Source: a virus. From it: a stretch of 64,000 nucleotides of DNA. The notes beneath the pieces are model-generated. The model was given only the letters and a program-made list of their open reading frames with translations, did no database searches and was not told the origin of the DNA. The DNA lies in the IMG/VR virus record IMGVR_UViG_3300009593_004150, positions 1 through 64,000 of that record; one strand, 5' to 3'. This document shows, piece by piece, positions 55,001-64,000 of this stretch (its first letter is position 1; each line of letters begins with the position of its first letter). The translations under genes and the position numbers were made by a program.

Positions 55001-57257
55001 AACTTCCGGCGGAAGGGTAGGTAATTATCCGGTCGAGTTGTTGCAAGTGCAAGAAGATTCAATGCTCCCATGGAATGGGTTAATACAATCAGTTGATGAC
55101 CTTGGCAACAAACTATGGAAGCGCCCCGACGATGTATCTGGAATAGTGCAGGCAACTGACATTGATGGTGTTTTAATTTATACGCCTGATTTAGGGGACA
55201 CGTTTAGTAGTGATCCTGCAGATGATCCTGTTTATCAAGTGCCGCTTACTGCAGTGGGATATGAATCAGAGCCTCAAATGCTAACATGGAATAAAGAGCA
55301 GACGGCAGAGATAGGGGTCTGGAGACATACTACAACTGGCGAACTAGTTACATATGAAGATCACCCCGACTATGGCGATCCCACAGCACCGTCTGGTGGC
55401 GTTTTCAATGATAACGATATGACACCACCATACGAAAAGGTTTTAGTTGAGCAGACTGAGGAATCATATGCATCATTAATCGGGTTTGTTCCTGTATATA
55501 ACAGAAAATCGTATCTTTACTCTGATGGTTTTTCTAGCGGGCTATATGGTATGATTACCAAGGATCATCCTGATCTTACTCCCGAAGAATCTCTTTTTAT
55601 TAAAGAGAATGGCAACTACCATGGATTTAACGAGACTCGTACTGACGGGCTCTTTACATCCGGTTCATGGACTGTTGAAGCAATATACAAATTCGACAAG
55701 CCTAAGCTTACCTTCTACCCTGTGACCCAAAGCCTAATGCGTATGCATTCGACATTGGGGCCTGAAGGAAGTGAACAACATGTTGTTCTTTCAAACTTAC
55801 TTTGTATGAGAGAACCTGAGTTTGATCAAGAGACAGGTACGGAGATAATAAAGCCTGACGGCAAAGTAAAATTGTATGTACGTCCTGAGTTTGCAATTGG
55901 GACCGATCCATCATCAGGTCTACCAGATCCTAAGGAATTAGTACTTGAGATAACAGGCGTTAATATATTTGACGGCCAAAAGTGGAATATATCATATGGC
56001 CGTGACAGGGCTGATCAAATTGAGTCTAATGTCTCATCATCATACTTCCTAAGGGTCTCGAAAAACCACCGCGGTGAAATAAAAACTTTCAAAGAAGATA
56101 GAAGAATGTTTTTGGAGACCATGCATGATGATAACAAAACATTTTGGTCAGATATCACAACTGAAAAAAATGACTGGGGCACATTTATTGCTATCGGTAG
56201 CCAGTCGCTTCCAGACGATACTGCAACCTCCGGATTAGGCCTCAATACGCCCTCACCGGAAGAGAAGACTGTAACCGATTTTTCTGGAGAAATAGCACAG
56301 CTTCGATTCTGGTCTAAGGGGCTAACCACTAAGGAGACCAAAGAACATACCAGAAACCCTATGTCTCTAGGTGTACAAGATCCTTCTACTAATTTTAACT
56401 TTGCTACAACCCCCATAGGATCTTGGGAAAAGTTGCGTATGGATATATCTTTTGATCAACCGGTCACTGCGTCTATTGAGGATGAAGCAGCAGATCAGGC
56501 ATATAGAGACGCCAACATGACGCCGTTAGGCTGGATAGAATTGTTTGACTTTTCACAGGCTTCGGTTACTGGTTCAAGAGGCGCGTTATGGAATGATTCA
56601 TCACACACAGACAAGATGAATTTCCATATGTACGGATATGGGTTTGAAGCAGAGATATCAAATATAAAACCCGAAAGGTTTGACTACCAGACAATAGATG
56701 CAAAGTTTGATGAACAATCTGTTGATAATAAAGTTAGGATCAGGGGGTTTCAACATACCGAGAACATAGAAGAGTTTCAAACTGATGTTGCCCCGGTTCA
56801 TGAAATACTTGCTAGCGAAACCCCCTCTGACGACACTAGGTTTAGTATCGACATATCGTCTGTACAGGCCCTTAATGACGATATTATAAAGATCTTTGCT
56901 ACCCTTGAGTCGCTCGACAATATCATCGGTGCCCCTGAGCTTGTGTTTACTCAATCGTATCCTGACTTAGAATTTCTAAGAAAAGTATACTTCAATCGCC
57001 TTGAAGGGAAGGTTAGGGTTAAGTCATTTTTCGAATTCTTTAAGTGGTTTGACAATGCGGTGGGTGATCTTATTAAGACATTAATCCCCAGAAAGACTCA
57101 TTTCTTAGGCGTCAACTTTGTTGTAGAGTCACATATGTTAGAGAGGGCAAAGATGACATATAACTATAGTGATGTATATTTGGGTGATAAGAATCGCCAT
57201 GGACTTAAAGGCACAATGACACTCCAGCAGTATGTAGGCCAAGTTAAGAGGTTTTAA
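52065..57257 (+). CDS. Giant baseplate wedge protein with P2 gpI-like segment and two LamG-like domains
   Basis: A 1,730-residue protein. NHTFFNSAEAKVNVAFD near residue 68 starts a conserved N-terminal part. A first LamG-like domain (about 140-490) has WSHICATYDR, LYLNGELKT, GSLDNFRVWHSTRS. The middle (about 630-760) resembles P2 gpI: SLLFTWARYFDEMKMF, LPFLSNYYGI, ILQSKGTIHGIRSLLLSMG. A second LamG-like domain (about 1190-1430) has GSWTVEAIY and EIAQLRFWSKGLT. The gpI match and its place after gp6 suggest the T4 gp7-like arm, decorated with carbohydrate-binding modules. Confidence 0.72.
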   Translation: MAITSKSRLFTPSVVRRIISSNTPVTKQTAKDKIGSDDHDDDRDFRLDGPGEGIKSTQQLNVDWSKFENHTFFNSAEAKVNVAFDTIINNYPFDGSRKEVEDFFNKLTGYERYVFDNFPKSTGALNFGNDLILNVSDKSGALFPSLSKKKGEVVLDPGEESISFETHVFIPSGVPRNIAAGHTEEYNGNQVICQKIDALGTTGFTLGLLDSRLKNVLEQLSDNDGRLLWYIPSGSPDDPLTTDVDESYDTLSAEEAGYTGLSADGMYWSEQEWAESNGYDPVLYERKDGLSSCDLIFLASSGSNHLSASMELPKGTWSHICATYDRGIGQNNLKLYLNGELKTTTLKSYNMDTFSRALDESELHPNVEPFSFKVSSLTLGGGSTHFHGTWPEINEVDWSSVDASHDGIPDDRYTASLAPSVNFTQRNDNTPLSPLRDCFTPTEFFSGSLDNFRVWHSTRSENILKDLSRGDVYSDTPGSLKLSFKFNEPSGDFDSKDLVLDSSGNALHTKIINYFDDCRNPLLNLNPIDASVGDPDDPSLPNITHEKPSLNPILFPSYPDVVSLNRRFIDTASWYDTNNPNLITNLVPKHYFAEAQSEFGLSELFTDAETIGFNPAQDVPGGSQITSPQIMQSLLFTWARYFDEMKMFLDHFGNLMNVDYESTETIPENFLPFLSNYYGITLPKTFTDASLSQFLEGENITPDQGISELSLQFVQNQIWRRILVNMNEILQSKGTIHGIRSLLLSMGISPDKLFRFREYGGSKDTTLNDVRKFRVEVSSMLDFSGSLAGVNEHRPAPGVGNPFSYVHKPLVSPWDATVADDLTSLPVPLPDDYKKAPFITPFIMSPFLSGSRVEIGPCLPDTDIPVAEATLTLDYSLPPDSAYSDVTPRYRESAGYLSDSLLLDKKAFRIKDTDSNLYTLQFRCFDDTEILPENIEIDIRSIEDRIDIAQKVVEVINNETPFISYNISEQNDGIIKIIQTSGGRVGNYPVELLQVQEDSMLPWNGLIQSVDDLGNKLWKRPDDVSGIVQATDIDGVLIYTPDLGDTFSSDPADDPVYQVPLTAVGYESEPQMLTWNKEQTAEIGVWRHTTTGELVTYEDHPDYGDPTAPSGGVFNDNDMTPPYEKVLVEQTEESYASLIGFVPVYNRKSYLYSDGFSSGLYGMITKDHPDLTPEESLFIKENGNYHGFNETRTDGLFTSGSWTVEAIYKFDKPKLTFYPVTQSLMRMHSTLGPEGSEQHVVLSNLLCMREPEFDQETGTEIIKPDGKVKLYVRPEFAIGTDPSSGLPDPKELVLEITGVNIFDGQKWNISYGRDRADQIESNVSSSYFLRVSKNHRGEIKTFKEDRRMFLETMHDDNKTFWSDITTEKNDWGTFIAIGSQSLPDDTATSGLGLNTPSPEEKTVTDFSGEIAQLRFWSKGLTTKETKEHTRNPMSLGVQDPSTNFNFATTPIGSWEKLRMDISFDQPVTASIEDEAADQAYRDANMTPLGWIELFDFSQASVTGSRGALWNDSSHTDKMNFHMYGYGFEAEISNIKPERFDYQTIDAKFDEQSVDNKVRIRGFQHTENIEEFQTDVAPVHEILASETPSDDTRFSIDISSVQALNDDIIKIFATLESLDNIIGAPELVFTQSYPDLEFLRKVYFNRLEGKVRVKSFFEFFKWFDNAVGDLIKTLIPRKTHFLGVNFVVESHMLERAKMTYNYSDVYLGDKNRHGLKGTMTLQQYVGQVKRF

Positions 57258-57260
57258 AAA

Positions 57261-60200
57261 ATGACAAAAGCATCAACACCTTCAGGTTCTCTAGACGAGG
57301 CAATTGCATTTAGACAAGGTATTAGTGTAGTAACAATTAAAGATCAACTTACCGGAATGCTTCCTAAGTTTTCTGCTGGGACGAGATCAAGAATTGTAAT
57401 CGACGGCAATGCACCAGAGTCTGACATATATTATGACGACTCGATGATAGGCCTCGGCCCGGGTTCGATAGTCCCGACTCCTCCCACTACCTCGCCTGTT
57501 TTTCTGTATGATCATGATTTCTCTAAGTTTAATGACTTATATGATATTCCGTCTCCCGGGATAAATAATTTACTAGTATCAGGATCATATACCGGTGATT
57601 TAGATGCTACATTTAGAATCCAGATTGCCAATCCGGATGACCCTGATGTATATACAATATCGGTGCCTGTATACCAGTCCGTATCCGGTTCACCTGGTTT
57701 AGATGACATGCATGTAGTTGTAGATAATATTACTGAAACTACATCAGAGGGTGAAGAGAGAATTGTTATAGCATCTGGTAGTTATGAAGCTTCTCAAGGC
57801 ATTAATGTATATAAGGTTGAAATAGCATCAGCAGAAGAAGATGCAGTAGACACAATCAGGTGGTATAAAAACGATACCCTTCTTACCCCAGCCGGCTCTG
57901 AGGAAGTAATAACGGCAGTCGGCGGAAACACGTTAATAGACGGTACTAATAAGATTGTTGTTAAGTTTGACTACGATGGTTTTGAAGATTATAGGTACGG
58001 ATCTCCAGCAAAACATACGGTAGGCGATTCATGGTTAATTGTTGCAGGCGCTCAGCAATTCAGGTGGTCAAAGGGGGAGTTTGACACATCCTCAAGCTCA
58101 ACACTCGAAACTTTACCAGGGGCCCTGCAAGACAATGCCGGACCAATCGGCATACTACAGACAGACTATCAATTAGTATCAGACGGAATATCTTTGCGTT
58201 TTCCTGCTCAAGCAGGATATCCTGATGGATCAGATCCAAATGTGCCGGCCACACTGTGGGAATTTAGTGTAACCTCTCTCAAGCCTGAAGCCGCCATTAC
58301 GGCAATGCAAGAGTCTTCTGGAAAGATTCAAATATACCCAGATCATCGAACTGAACAAAGAGATTTTGGGCAACCTAAGTTTCATAGCGATTTTGACACT
58401 GCTGTAAGAGATCAAGCACAGATATCGACTGTCAATGTTTCAAGGCTTCCGCTTATAGGTGAACAATCAACAATTCCTGGTGCCAGAACAACATTGGGTA
58501 ACACACAATTATATGATAGCCCTATTCATAAAAAGAAAAAGCTTTCTGCTTTGGAGGCTAATTTAGTAGATGAAAGAGCAGGAATTCCGATACTAGACCT
58601 CGACCCGCTAGCAAGGGGGTGGAAAAAGTCATCGGTTTCATCTGACGGATCAGTAGGTCCATACTTTACGATAAAAGATTTAAGGGATAAAGCTACTAGG
58701 CCAAGAAATAATCATTTTTGGTTTAATCACGGGAATACAACAACATCAGATATTACACTGTACGATGACAAAGATCCTGCACCACAAGCATCAGACCCTA
58801 TAGCAATTGATATATCGGGTCGCGACCTTTCTGAGATTGAATTTAAGGGAAGTAAGGAACTGGAATCGGTCGGCATATATTCTATATATAATATACCGGC
58901 ATTAATGCCTTTGTCTACACCTGCTGCCGGTAATGATTACTGGTCTATAGATTCCGGTATAACCATGGTATCTGTAGATGATGTTCATCCCCATGGAGAT
59001 CCAGGTCCTATAGCATGGCCTTCAAGCGTCAATACGTCAGGTGATACACTTTATTCTTTAGTTTCTGATACTGGCGAAAACTATGTTTTAGCCGCAGCTG
59101 CAGGCTGGTCTCCGGATATTGGGGAAGATGATCCGGGGATTCCAGATAAGATGTCGGTAGACAAATTGGGTAACATTATTGTTAACACAGTCGGGGTGCC
59201 TACACCTTTAGAAGAAGCACCTTGGATGGAACACCATGGATATTTCCCAGCCTCTTTTAGCGAGGTCGAATGGCTTCAAAGGAATGGGTATGTTGCATAT
59301 GAAGATGTTTTACATAATAACTGGTTCACTTTATATGACCATGATTACCAAGCATATTGTGTACAGTTTAATGTTGTTGACAACATAGATTCTCTCCCCT
59401 TTGTTGCTGCCGGATTAACTGCAGCAGATCTACAAATAGATACTGACGATGATGGGATACCTGACAAGAACAAGACGAAGGCGGACCCATTATTCGTTAA
59501 GCTGAATATAAATCGATTTGATACTGCAGAAGTTGTTTCTGAAAAATTAGTAACCAGACTACAGCAGACTATACCAGCTGCATTATTAAACCCATTACAC
59601 CCATTTTACGTTGGTGTCGATACCTCAACAACTTTTAAGGCAAAACAAAGCACCGCGGCAGGAAGCACAGCGGTAATAGAATTAATGAGTTTTGGGAAAG
59701 TACAGCAGTCAGATGTTGAAGCTTCAATTTTGCAAAACGGATTTCAAGCATGGCTAACAAATGTTGGCTCACTAGGTTATGCACAAAGTGTTTTAGACAG
59801 CGATCAGGTGACAACTCATCAAGTAGGTAATTGTATATGTTTGTACAATGCAACTAGCTATGCATATATTGCGCCTTTAGTCGCGCCGTTTGGTCATGCA
59901 GATCTACCCTTTGGTGCTACGCTATCTTCATCAAGCATGTTATGGTCTAATGATTCGGGTGAGACATTATATACTTTGGTTGATTTGCTACCTGTACCTG
60001 GTCTCGATGCTGACGGGTCCGGAGCAGTAACACCAGCCGAAGCATGGTCGGCTGGATATGTCCCATATGTAGGTGTAGATGCATCTTCACCTCATATTAT
60101 ATGGTTTAACCTTGAAGGGCTATCCCGGCCTCTAGCAGGTCCTGCCGGCCTGGCAGCTGATGGTACAAGTCTATACAACCTATGGTCATACAGTTTGGAT

Positions 60201-63200
60201 GATGATTATTATTCTGAAATAGATACGGCATTTGCACAAGGCAACATTTTAAGCGTCATGGCACGCCATAGGACACCTGGTCGTACGGCATCTTTTTTCG
60301 TCAACGAAGGGATAACACTAAGTACTCATTTTAGTATACCTTTTATTTCTACAACAACAAATGATAGTTCATCAATTAGGATTCTTCAAAGAGACCCGGG
60401 TCCGGTTGTTACGACGCCTGTATCTATAGATGATGTAAGCTGTCATTCTGTCAATTCAGGCGCCCTCACAAAGCTCCTTCACCCGGGTATGCAATTATCA
60501 CCAGACACTAGGGATCGAGACTATGTATGCGACAGCATATTACTGGCAGTAAATGATCCACTTCATGTTAAAGAAAAGTTTATCGCTGAGAAGCGGGTCG
60601 TCGAGAATTATGCAACATTCAAGATTAATTGTGTAGCAGAGCAGAAAAGTGGGAAATTATTTGACTACACGAACCAGTCGTGGACAGATCCGGATCCGGA
60701 TGTACTTTTTACCTTGGCGAAAAACTTAAAAGGTGGATCAGTCGATTTATCGAATTATGAGCCAAATGTTGCTGAGTTATTTGCGAACATACCTCAAAAA
60801 GAAATTGACAACCAACTAATTTGGAAAAAGACACAAGCCTCTACGGCAGAACTTACAGCTGCATCAGCTGGGTTTGATCCGTCGGACCCGGTTAATAACA
60901 ATTATGATCTAAAGAATAGAACACTCTGGTCCGATAATGTTGTTGCTGCCGATAGGACGGTTATAACAACATCATATGAGCTAGGCTTAGAAGACGATGA
61001 CATGTCCGCAGCCGGATGGTTTAACCTAGATAGCCCTGGGTGGGAAAATATCACAGAGACGCAGTGGATGACCCATGAAGGTTTTCATGTTGTACCAGCA
61101 TTTACTCATAAAATATCTAGGGCAGCTTATTTCTTCCTGCCTCATCCCGATATTAATTTTTATGTTTGGTTTGATGTTGGTCAACTTTCAGCTGATCCTG
61201 GAGATGATGGTGCCCTTGACCCTGATATAGCTGTTGATATAGATGGCATACCCAATATTGAATACAACGGTGGCGCCGTCAGGGTGTCCTTAGATAGCTA
61301 TAGTACTTCTGGCGATGTCGCTCAACAACTAGTTAATAGGATTAACAGCACTCGGCATGACGTTAAAAAGTCATATGTCCAAATAGGCGTGGATGATGAT
61401 GCTAACCCAATATATCAAGCAATAAGGGCTGGAAACATATCAGAATACTTCACTGCCAGTATTAACCCTGATGATAGCTCTGTAGTAGATGTCATATGTA
61501 AGAAGCCTGGATTAATTAACTCGAGTGTTTTTGACAAGAATAGTTCTTTAAACTTACCAGTTACAGAGTCCGGTGATACATTTTTTATTGATCTGGTTGA
61601 CGATGGGGATACTGACTTTTATGTTGACATAACAAATGCTGTTCCTGGATTTCTTCTTCCCCCTGTAACGGATGTATCGACACCTGATGCCGACACGAAT
61701 CTTAAAGTTACAGTAGATGAGGTACCATATTCACCTGCTCAACCCGGCCTAACAAAAATAACTAGTGAATTTCTTCCTTATGAAGATATGAACAGTATGG
61801 ATCGTGGTTATAGAAAGACACTTGAGGATGGTACGGAGGTCGCAGTAGCTGGGCCTGTTGCGTATATCGAGGATGACGTCGGCAGCCTAATATACCCTGT
61901 TATAATGTCAAATGTTAGTATGAAGGATCCGGATCAATATGACGGCGTGATTGAGCCCTTAGAGATTAGATCTAGGGCTAGCCGAAATTCTCCGGATGGG
62001 TACTTCACTGCACATGATGTTAAAGGACAACTGCAGTCTGATGTTGCTAGTGACTCTAGGAGAAGATCAAATCCTATAACACAATTTGTTAACAAAACCA
62101 CGACAAGTTTCGAGCCTTATGAGGATGGAATAGAACATATGGAGTCAAGCCCTGCTGCTGATGCATTTGTTCGTTCCCCTATTTTTAATGGTACCGGTGT
62201 TAATGACATTGAAATTATTGGCAACTACGCCGTGCCTCCGGGCACCGGTGCTGAAAAGTACTACATACAATGTGTCACTGGCTACCCCCCAGTAAGCTCT
62301 TCACCAGGAGATAAATTTCGGTGGAGAAGAGGGACATCTGATTGGTCTGAAAATGTAGAATTGGCACCGGTCGACTTAGAGGCATCAATTGTCTCCTTAT
62401 CTTTTGATGATTTAACTGCAAGTACTACGACTGAATATAAAACAGCCTTAGTTCCAGTCGGCTCATATGGATATAAGATCAATGTGTATGCAAGGGGTGA
62501 TATCAATTTTGCAAATGAGTTTTATACGTTACAGTACTTCGATGGTTCTTCCTGGAGGGAACTATCATTACCTGGGGGTGCACCCTTAGTCGGTGCCGGC
62601 ACAAGTGGCGTGCCTACTGAGATTAATGATATGTTTCATCCTGCATATTCGCCGGCCCCTGTTGCTGGTTCCGGATACACCCCAGGTAGATATGGGTATT
62701 CTATTATTCCTCATTGGTCATATGAGATTGACCTAAGTACTGGTGTTTCAGAGGAGCTACCTTTAATCTCCGCCGGCCAAATTCGCTTTAGGGTCTTTAC
62801 CTCACCGAATGTCAATAATCTTTCTGGTGTTAAAAACAATGTCAAGATCTCTATTGAGTTTGCCAGAACAGCCGGCTCTTTAGGTCTAGACAATGGGCTA
62901 GGCGCAATATTCGGCAGCATTAATAACCACTCACCAGGTGATGAATGGGAATTTGAAGCGGTATCTCGCTCTCATCAAGATTCAGTAGGGTGCCTACCAC
63001 TTCCCGGTTATCTAACATGGCAGGAATCTAGTATTGATCCATTTATAGAGACGACCGATATGGAGGAGTATGCATCAACTGTAGTGGGCTTACCTAAAGA
63101 CTCAACTACCGCATCTTCAACATTGGCATTTGCATTTCCTGGGTTTAAACCCACAACAATGATAGATACCACCGGTAATGGGGTACTCAATTCTACATGG

Positions 63201-64000
63201 GAGCGTGAGTATATTCGTTCATTAAACGGCCAGGCAATAACGATAGAAGATTCGTTGGGGGCCAAGGTAAGGCTGGAATTTGATGATGACGGTATATTGG
63301 AAAATGATGGTGATCACCTGATAAGTCTATTGAGGCCAGAGACATCATACATACGCTTTCCGGATATTGATACTTCATTTCAAAAAAGAAATGCTAAAGG
63401 AAATCTTTTGTGGAAAGATGCCGCCTTAAATGAGTTTACAGCATACTCTTCATCACCCCCCGGTGAAAGGGCTAGTGACTACGGGCTACTGGTATTTGAT
63501 TCTGTCGACTTTGAAGATCTATCAGAGACAGAGTGGGCCTCCGGTTATGACTTACAACCCGTTTTAGTTGCCGCAACCGATATCTCACCAACGTTATCTA
63601 ATATTTCTGCATATGCTGGAAAGTATTTTATTATAACAGATGAGCTTAATTCAAACCTAAAAGAGGTTTCTGTTACACCCAGCGTATTACTTGAGACAGA
63701 TCTGGAGGGAGTAAATAACACCATTGCTGGTGGCCGCTATGCTGTCTGGTTTAATGTTGTTGACAACGAGACTGGTTTAAGCTTGGCTTCTGCACCAGAA
63801 TTTATTGATGGAGTTAACATACAGGGTGCAGTTAATCTTTACTGGGACAGCATTTCTTCCAGTTATCTGCAGGTCGAAGCATTACCTGGCGGGTTTGATC
63901 CTTTGTTACATGATGAAATACAGTGGACATTAGAGAATCCTAGCCCACTCCCTGTTGGGGAGAGCGTATATTATACTACAAAGGTTACTAAACAACCTAC
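57261..64000 (+). CDS. Giant repetitive virion protein, incomplete at the window end (over 2,240 aa)
   Basis: AGAGG is 9 nt before the ATG. I read the frame to the last base with no stop, giving at least 2,246 codons. The N-terminal part has Ig/fibre-like strands. At least three copies of the small YYVWFNV-type domain occur (YCVQFNVVDN near 700, FYVWFDVGQ near 1300, YAVWFNVVDN near 2160). A short motif with W and GY recurs (EVEWLQRNGYVAYE, ETQWMTHEGFHVV, ETEWASGYDL, AEAWSAGYVPYV). DDDGIPD-type Asp-rich loops may bind calcium. It is likely a baseplate-attached adhesin or fibre. No enzyme motif was seen. Confidence 0.75.
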   Translation, partial: MTKASTPSGSLDEAIAFRQGISVVTIKDQLTGMLPKFSAGTRSRIVIDGNAPESDIYYDDSMIGLGPGSIVPTPPTTSPVFLYDHDFSKFNDLYDIPSPGINNLLVSGSYTGDLDATFRIQIANPDDPDVYTISVPVYQSVSGSPGLDDMHVVVDNITETTSEGEERIVIASGSYEASQGINVYKVEIASAEEDAVDTIRWYKNDTLLTPAGSEEVITAVGGNTLIDGTNKIVVKFDYDGFEDYRYGSPAKHTVGDSWLIVAGAQQFRWSKGEFDTSSSSTLETLPGALQDNAGPIGILQTDYQLVSDGISLRFPAQAGYPDGSDPNVPATLWEFSVTSLKPEAAITAMQESSGKIQIYPDHRTEQRDFGQPKFHSDFDTAVRDQAQISTVNVSRLPLIGEQSTIPGARTTLGNTQLYDSPIHKKKKLSALEANLVDERAGIPILDLDPLARGWKKSSVSSDGSVGPYFTIKDLRDKATRPRNNHFWFNHGNTTTSDITLYDDKDPAPQASDPIAIDISGRDLSEIEFKGSKELESVGIYSIYNIPALMPLSTPAAGNDYWSIDSGITMVSVDDVHPHGDPGPIAWPSSVNTSGDTLYSLVSDTGENYVLAAAAGWSPDIGEDDPGIPDKMSVDKLGNIIVNTVGVPTPLEEAPWMEHHGYFPASFSEVEWLQRNGYVAYEDVLHNNWFTLYDHDYQAYCVQFNVVDNIDSLPFVAAGLTAADLQIDTDDDGIPDKNKTKADPLFVKLNINRFDTAEVVSEKLVTRLQQTIPAALLNPLHPFYVGVDTSTTFKAKQSTAAGSTAVIELMSFGKVQQSDVEASILQNGFQAWLTNVGSLGYAQSVLDSDQVTTHQVGNCICLYNATSYAYIAPLVAPFGHADLPFGATLSSSSMLWSNDSGETLYTLVDLLPVPGLDADGSGAVTPAEAWSAGYVPYVGVDASSPHIIWFNLEGLSRPLAGPAGLAADGTSLYNLWSYSLDDDYYSEIDTAFAQGNILSVMARHRTPGRTASFFVNEGITLSTHFSIPFISTTTNDSSSIRILQRDPGPVVTTPVSIDDVSCHSVNSGALTKLLHPGMQLSPDTRDRDYVCDSILLAVNDPLHVKEKFIAEKRVVENYATFKINCVAEQKSGKLFDYTNQSWTDPDPDVLFTLAKNLKGGSVDLSNYEPNVAELFANIPQKEIDNQLIWKKTQASTAELTAASAGFDPSDPVNNNYDLKNRTLWSDNVVAADRTVITTSYELGLEDDDMSAAGWFNLDSPGWENITETQWMTHEGFHVVPAFTHKISRAAYFFLPHPDINFYVWFDVGQLSADPGDDGALDPDIAVDIDGIPNIEYNGGAVRVSLDSYSTSGDVAQQLVNRINSTRHDVKKSYVQIGVDDDANPIYQAIRAGNISEYFTASINPDDSSVVDVICKKPGLINSSVFDKNSSLNLPVTESGDTFFIDLVDDGDTDFYVDITNAVPGFLLPPVTDVSTPDADTNLKVTVDEVPYSPAQPGLTKITSEFLPYEDMNSMDRGYRKTLEDGTEVAVAGPVAYIEDDVGSLIYPVIMSNVSMKDPDQYDGVIEPLEIRSRASRNSPDGYFTAHDVKGQLQSDVASDSRRRSNPITQFVNKTTTSFEPYEDGIEHMESSPAADAFVRSPIFNGTGVNDIEIIGNYAVPPGTGAEKYYIQCVTGYPPVSSSPGDKFRWRRGTSDWSENVELAPVDLEASIVSLSFDDLTASTTTEYKTALVPVGSYGYKINVYARGDINFANEFYTLQYFDGSSWRELSLPGGAPLVGAGTSGVPTEINDMFHPAYSPAPVAGSGYTPGRYGYSIIPHWSYEIDLSTGVSEELPLISAGQIRFRVFTSPNVNNLSGVKNNVKISIEFARTAGSLGLDNGLGAIFGSINNHSPGDEWEFEAVSRSHQDSVGCLPLPGYLTWQESSIDPFIETTDMEEYASTVVGLPKDSTTASSTLAFAFPGFKPTTMIDTTGNGVLNSTWEREYIRSLNGQAITIEDSLGAKVRLEFDDDGILENDGDHLISLLRPETSYIRFPDIDTSFQKRNAKGNLLWKDAALNEFTAYSSSPPGERASDYGLLVFDSVDFEDLSETEWASGYDLQPVLVAATDISPTLSNISAYAGKYFIITDELNSNLKEVSVTPSVLLETDLEGVNNTIAGGRYAVWFNVVDNETGLSLASAPEFIDGVNIQGAVNLYWDSISSSYLQVEALPGGFDPLLHDEIQWTLENPSPLPVGESVYYTTKVTKQP

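Noticed and set aside
1-64000. Insertion sequences, integrase or lysogeny module
   Set aside because: No transposase, integrase, terminal inverted repeats or repressor/antirepressor arrangement was recognised.

Overview
The window is a gene-dense stretch of a large tailed-phage genome with a contractile, T4-like virion. The sequence evidence is a gp25-like and a gp6-like baseplate wedge pair (47.3-49.7 kb), a gp55-like late sigma factor (43.6 kb), very long fibre and baseplate adhesins (two ending in peptidase S74 chaperone domains), tight same-strand packing with ATGA and TAATG overlaps, and typical myovirus auxiliary genes (PIN-PhoH, Hsp20, DinG-like helicase). No integrase, transposase, IS or CRISPR array was seen. 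The phage-encoded one-piece tmRNA (tag ANNNDNYEYALAA) and the PrkA/YeaH/SpoVR trio suggest a Gram-negative, probably proteobacterial host. The host cannot be named from this window.

Layout. 0-4 kb: accessory zone of small proteins (winged-helix-like, several SH3-like one-domain proteins) separated by structured, repeat-bearing leaders and closed by a terminator. 4.2-8.2 kb: LamG/Ig-like/S74 adhesin. 8.3-12.7 kb: envelope-directed group (coiled-coil membrane protein, HExxH membrane protein, Hsp20, membrane-anchored transglutaminase-like cysteine protease, secreted small protein, anchored trypsin-like protease on the minus strand). 12.8-16.5 kb: winged-helix-like gene whose stop codon lies in a tRNA-Thr, tRNA-Gly, cytidylyltransferase, FeS helicase, HAD phosphatase, Nudix hydrolase. 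16.6-26.4 kb: YeaH-SpoVR-PrkA, a very divergent GroEL-like protein, a YkuK-like RNase H-fold protein, small conserved proteins, a histone-H1-like protein, tmRNA, an FtsZ/tubulin-like GTPase, and a minus-strand sigma-region-4-like protein. 26.5-35.2 kb: PIN-PhoH, two H-lectin-like proteins, two long fibres. 35.2-43.3 kb: glycan island (four glycosyltransferase genes, an NAD-dependent epimerase, a short UDP-sugar dehydrogenase) with a RecB/Cas4-like nuclease inside. 43.3-64 kb: late sigma factor and baseplate, ending in an open frame of more than 2,200 codons that runs off the window.

How it may work together (inference). The virion genes build a complex baseplate and adhesive fibres. The 16.6-26.4 kb block looks like a host-physiology module that imports a stress-response kinase system, a chaperonin-like protein, ribosome rescue and a cytoskeletal GTPase. 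The late sigma factor may read a recurring TATAATA(G/T) box that sits before many transcription units, mostly without a -35 element. The strongest candidates for undescribed biology are the chaperonin-like protein next to PrkA/YeaH/SpoVR, the FtsZ-like GTPase next to the phage tmRNA, the three-protease envelope cluster, and the operator-like repeats before the glycan island.
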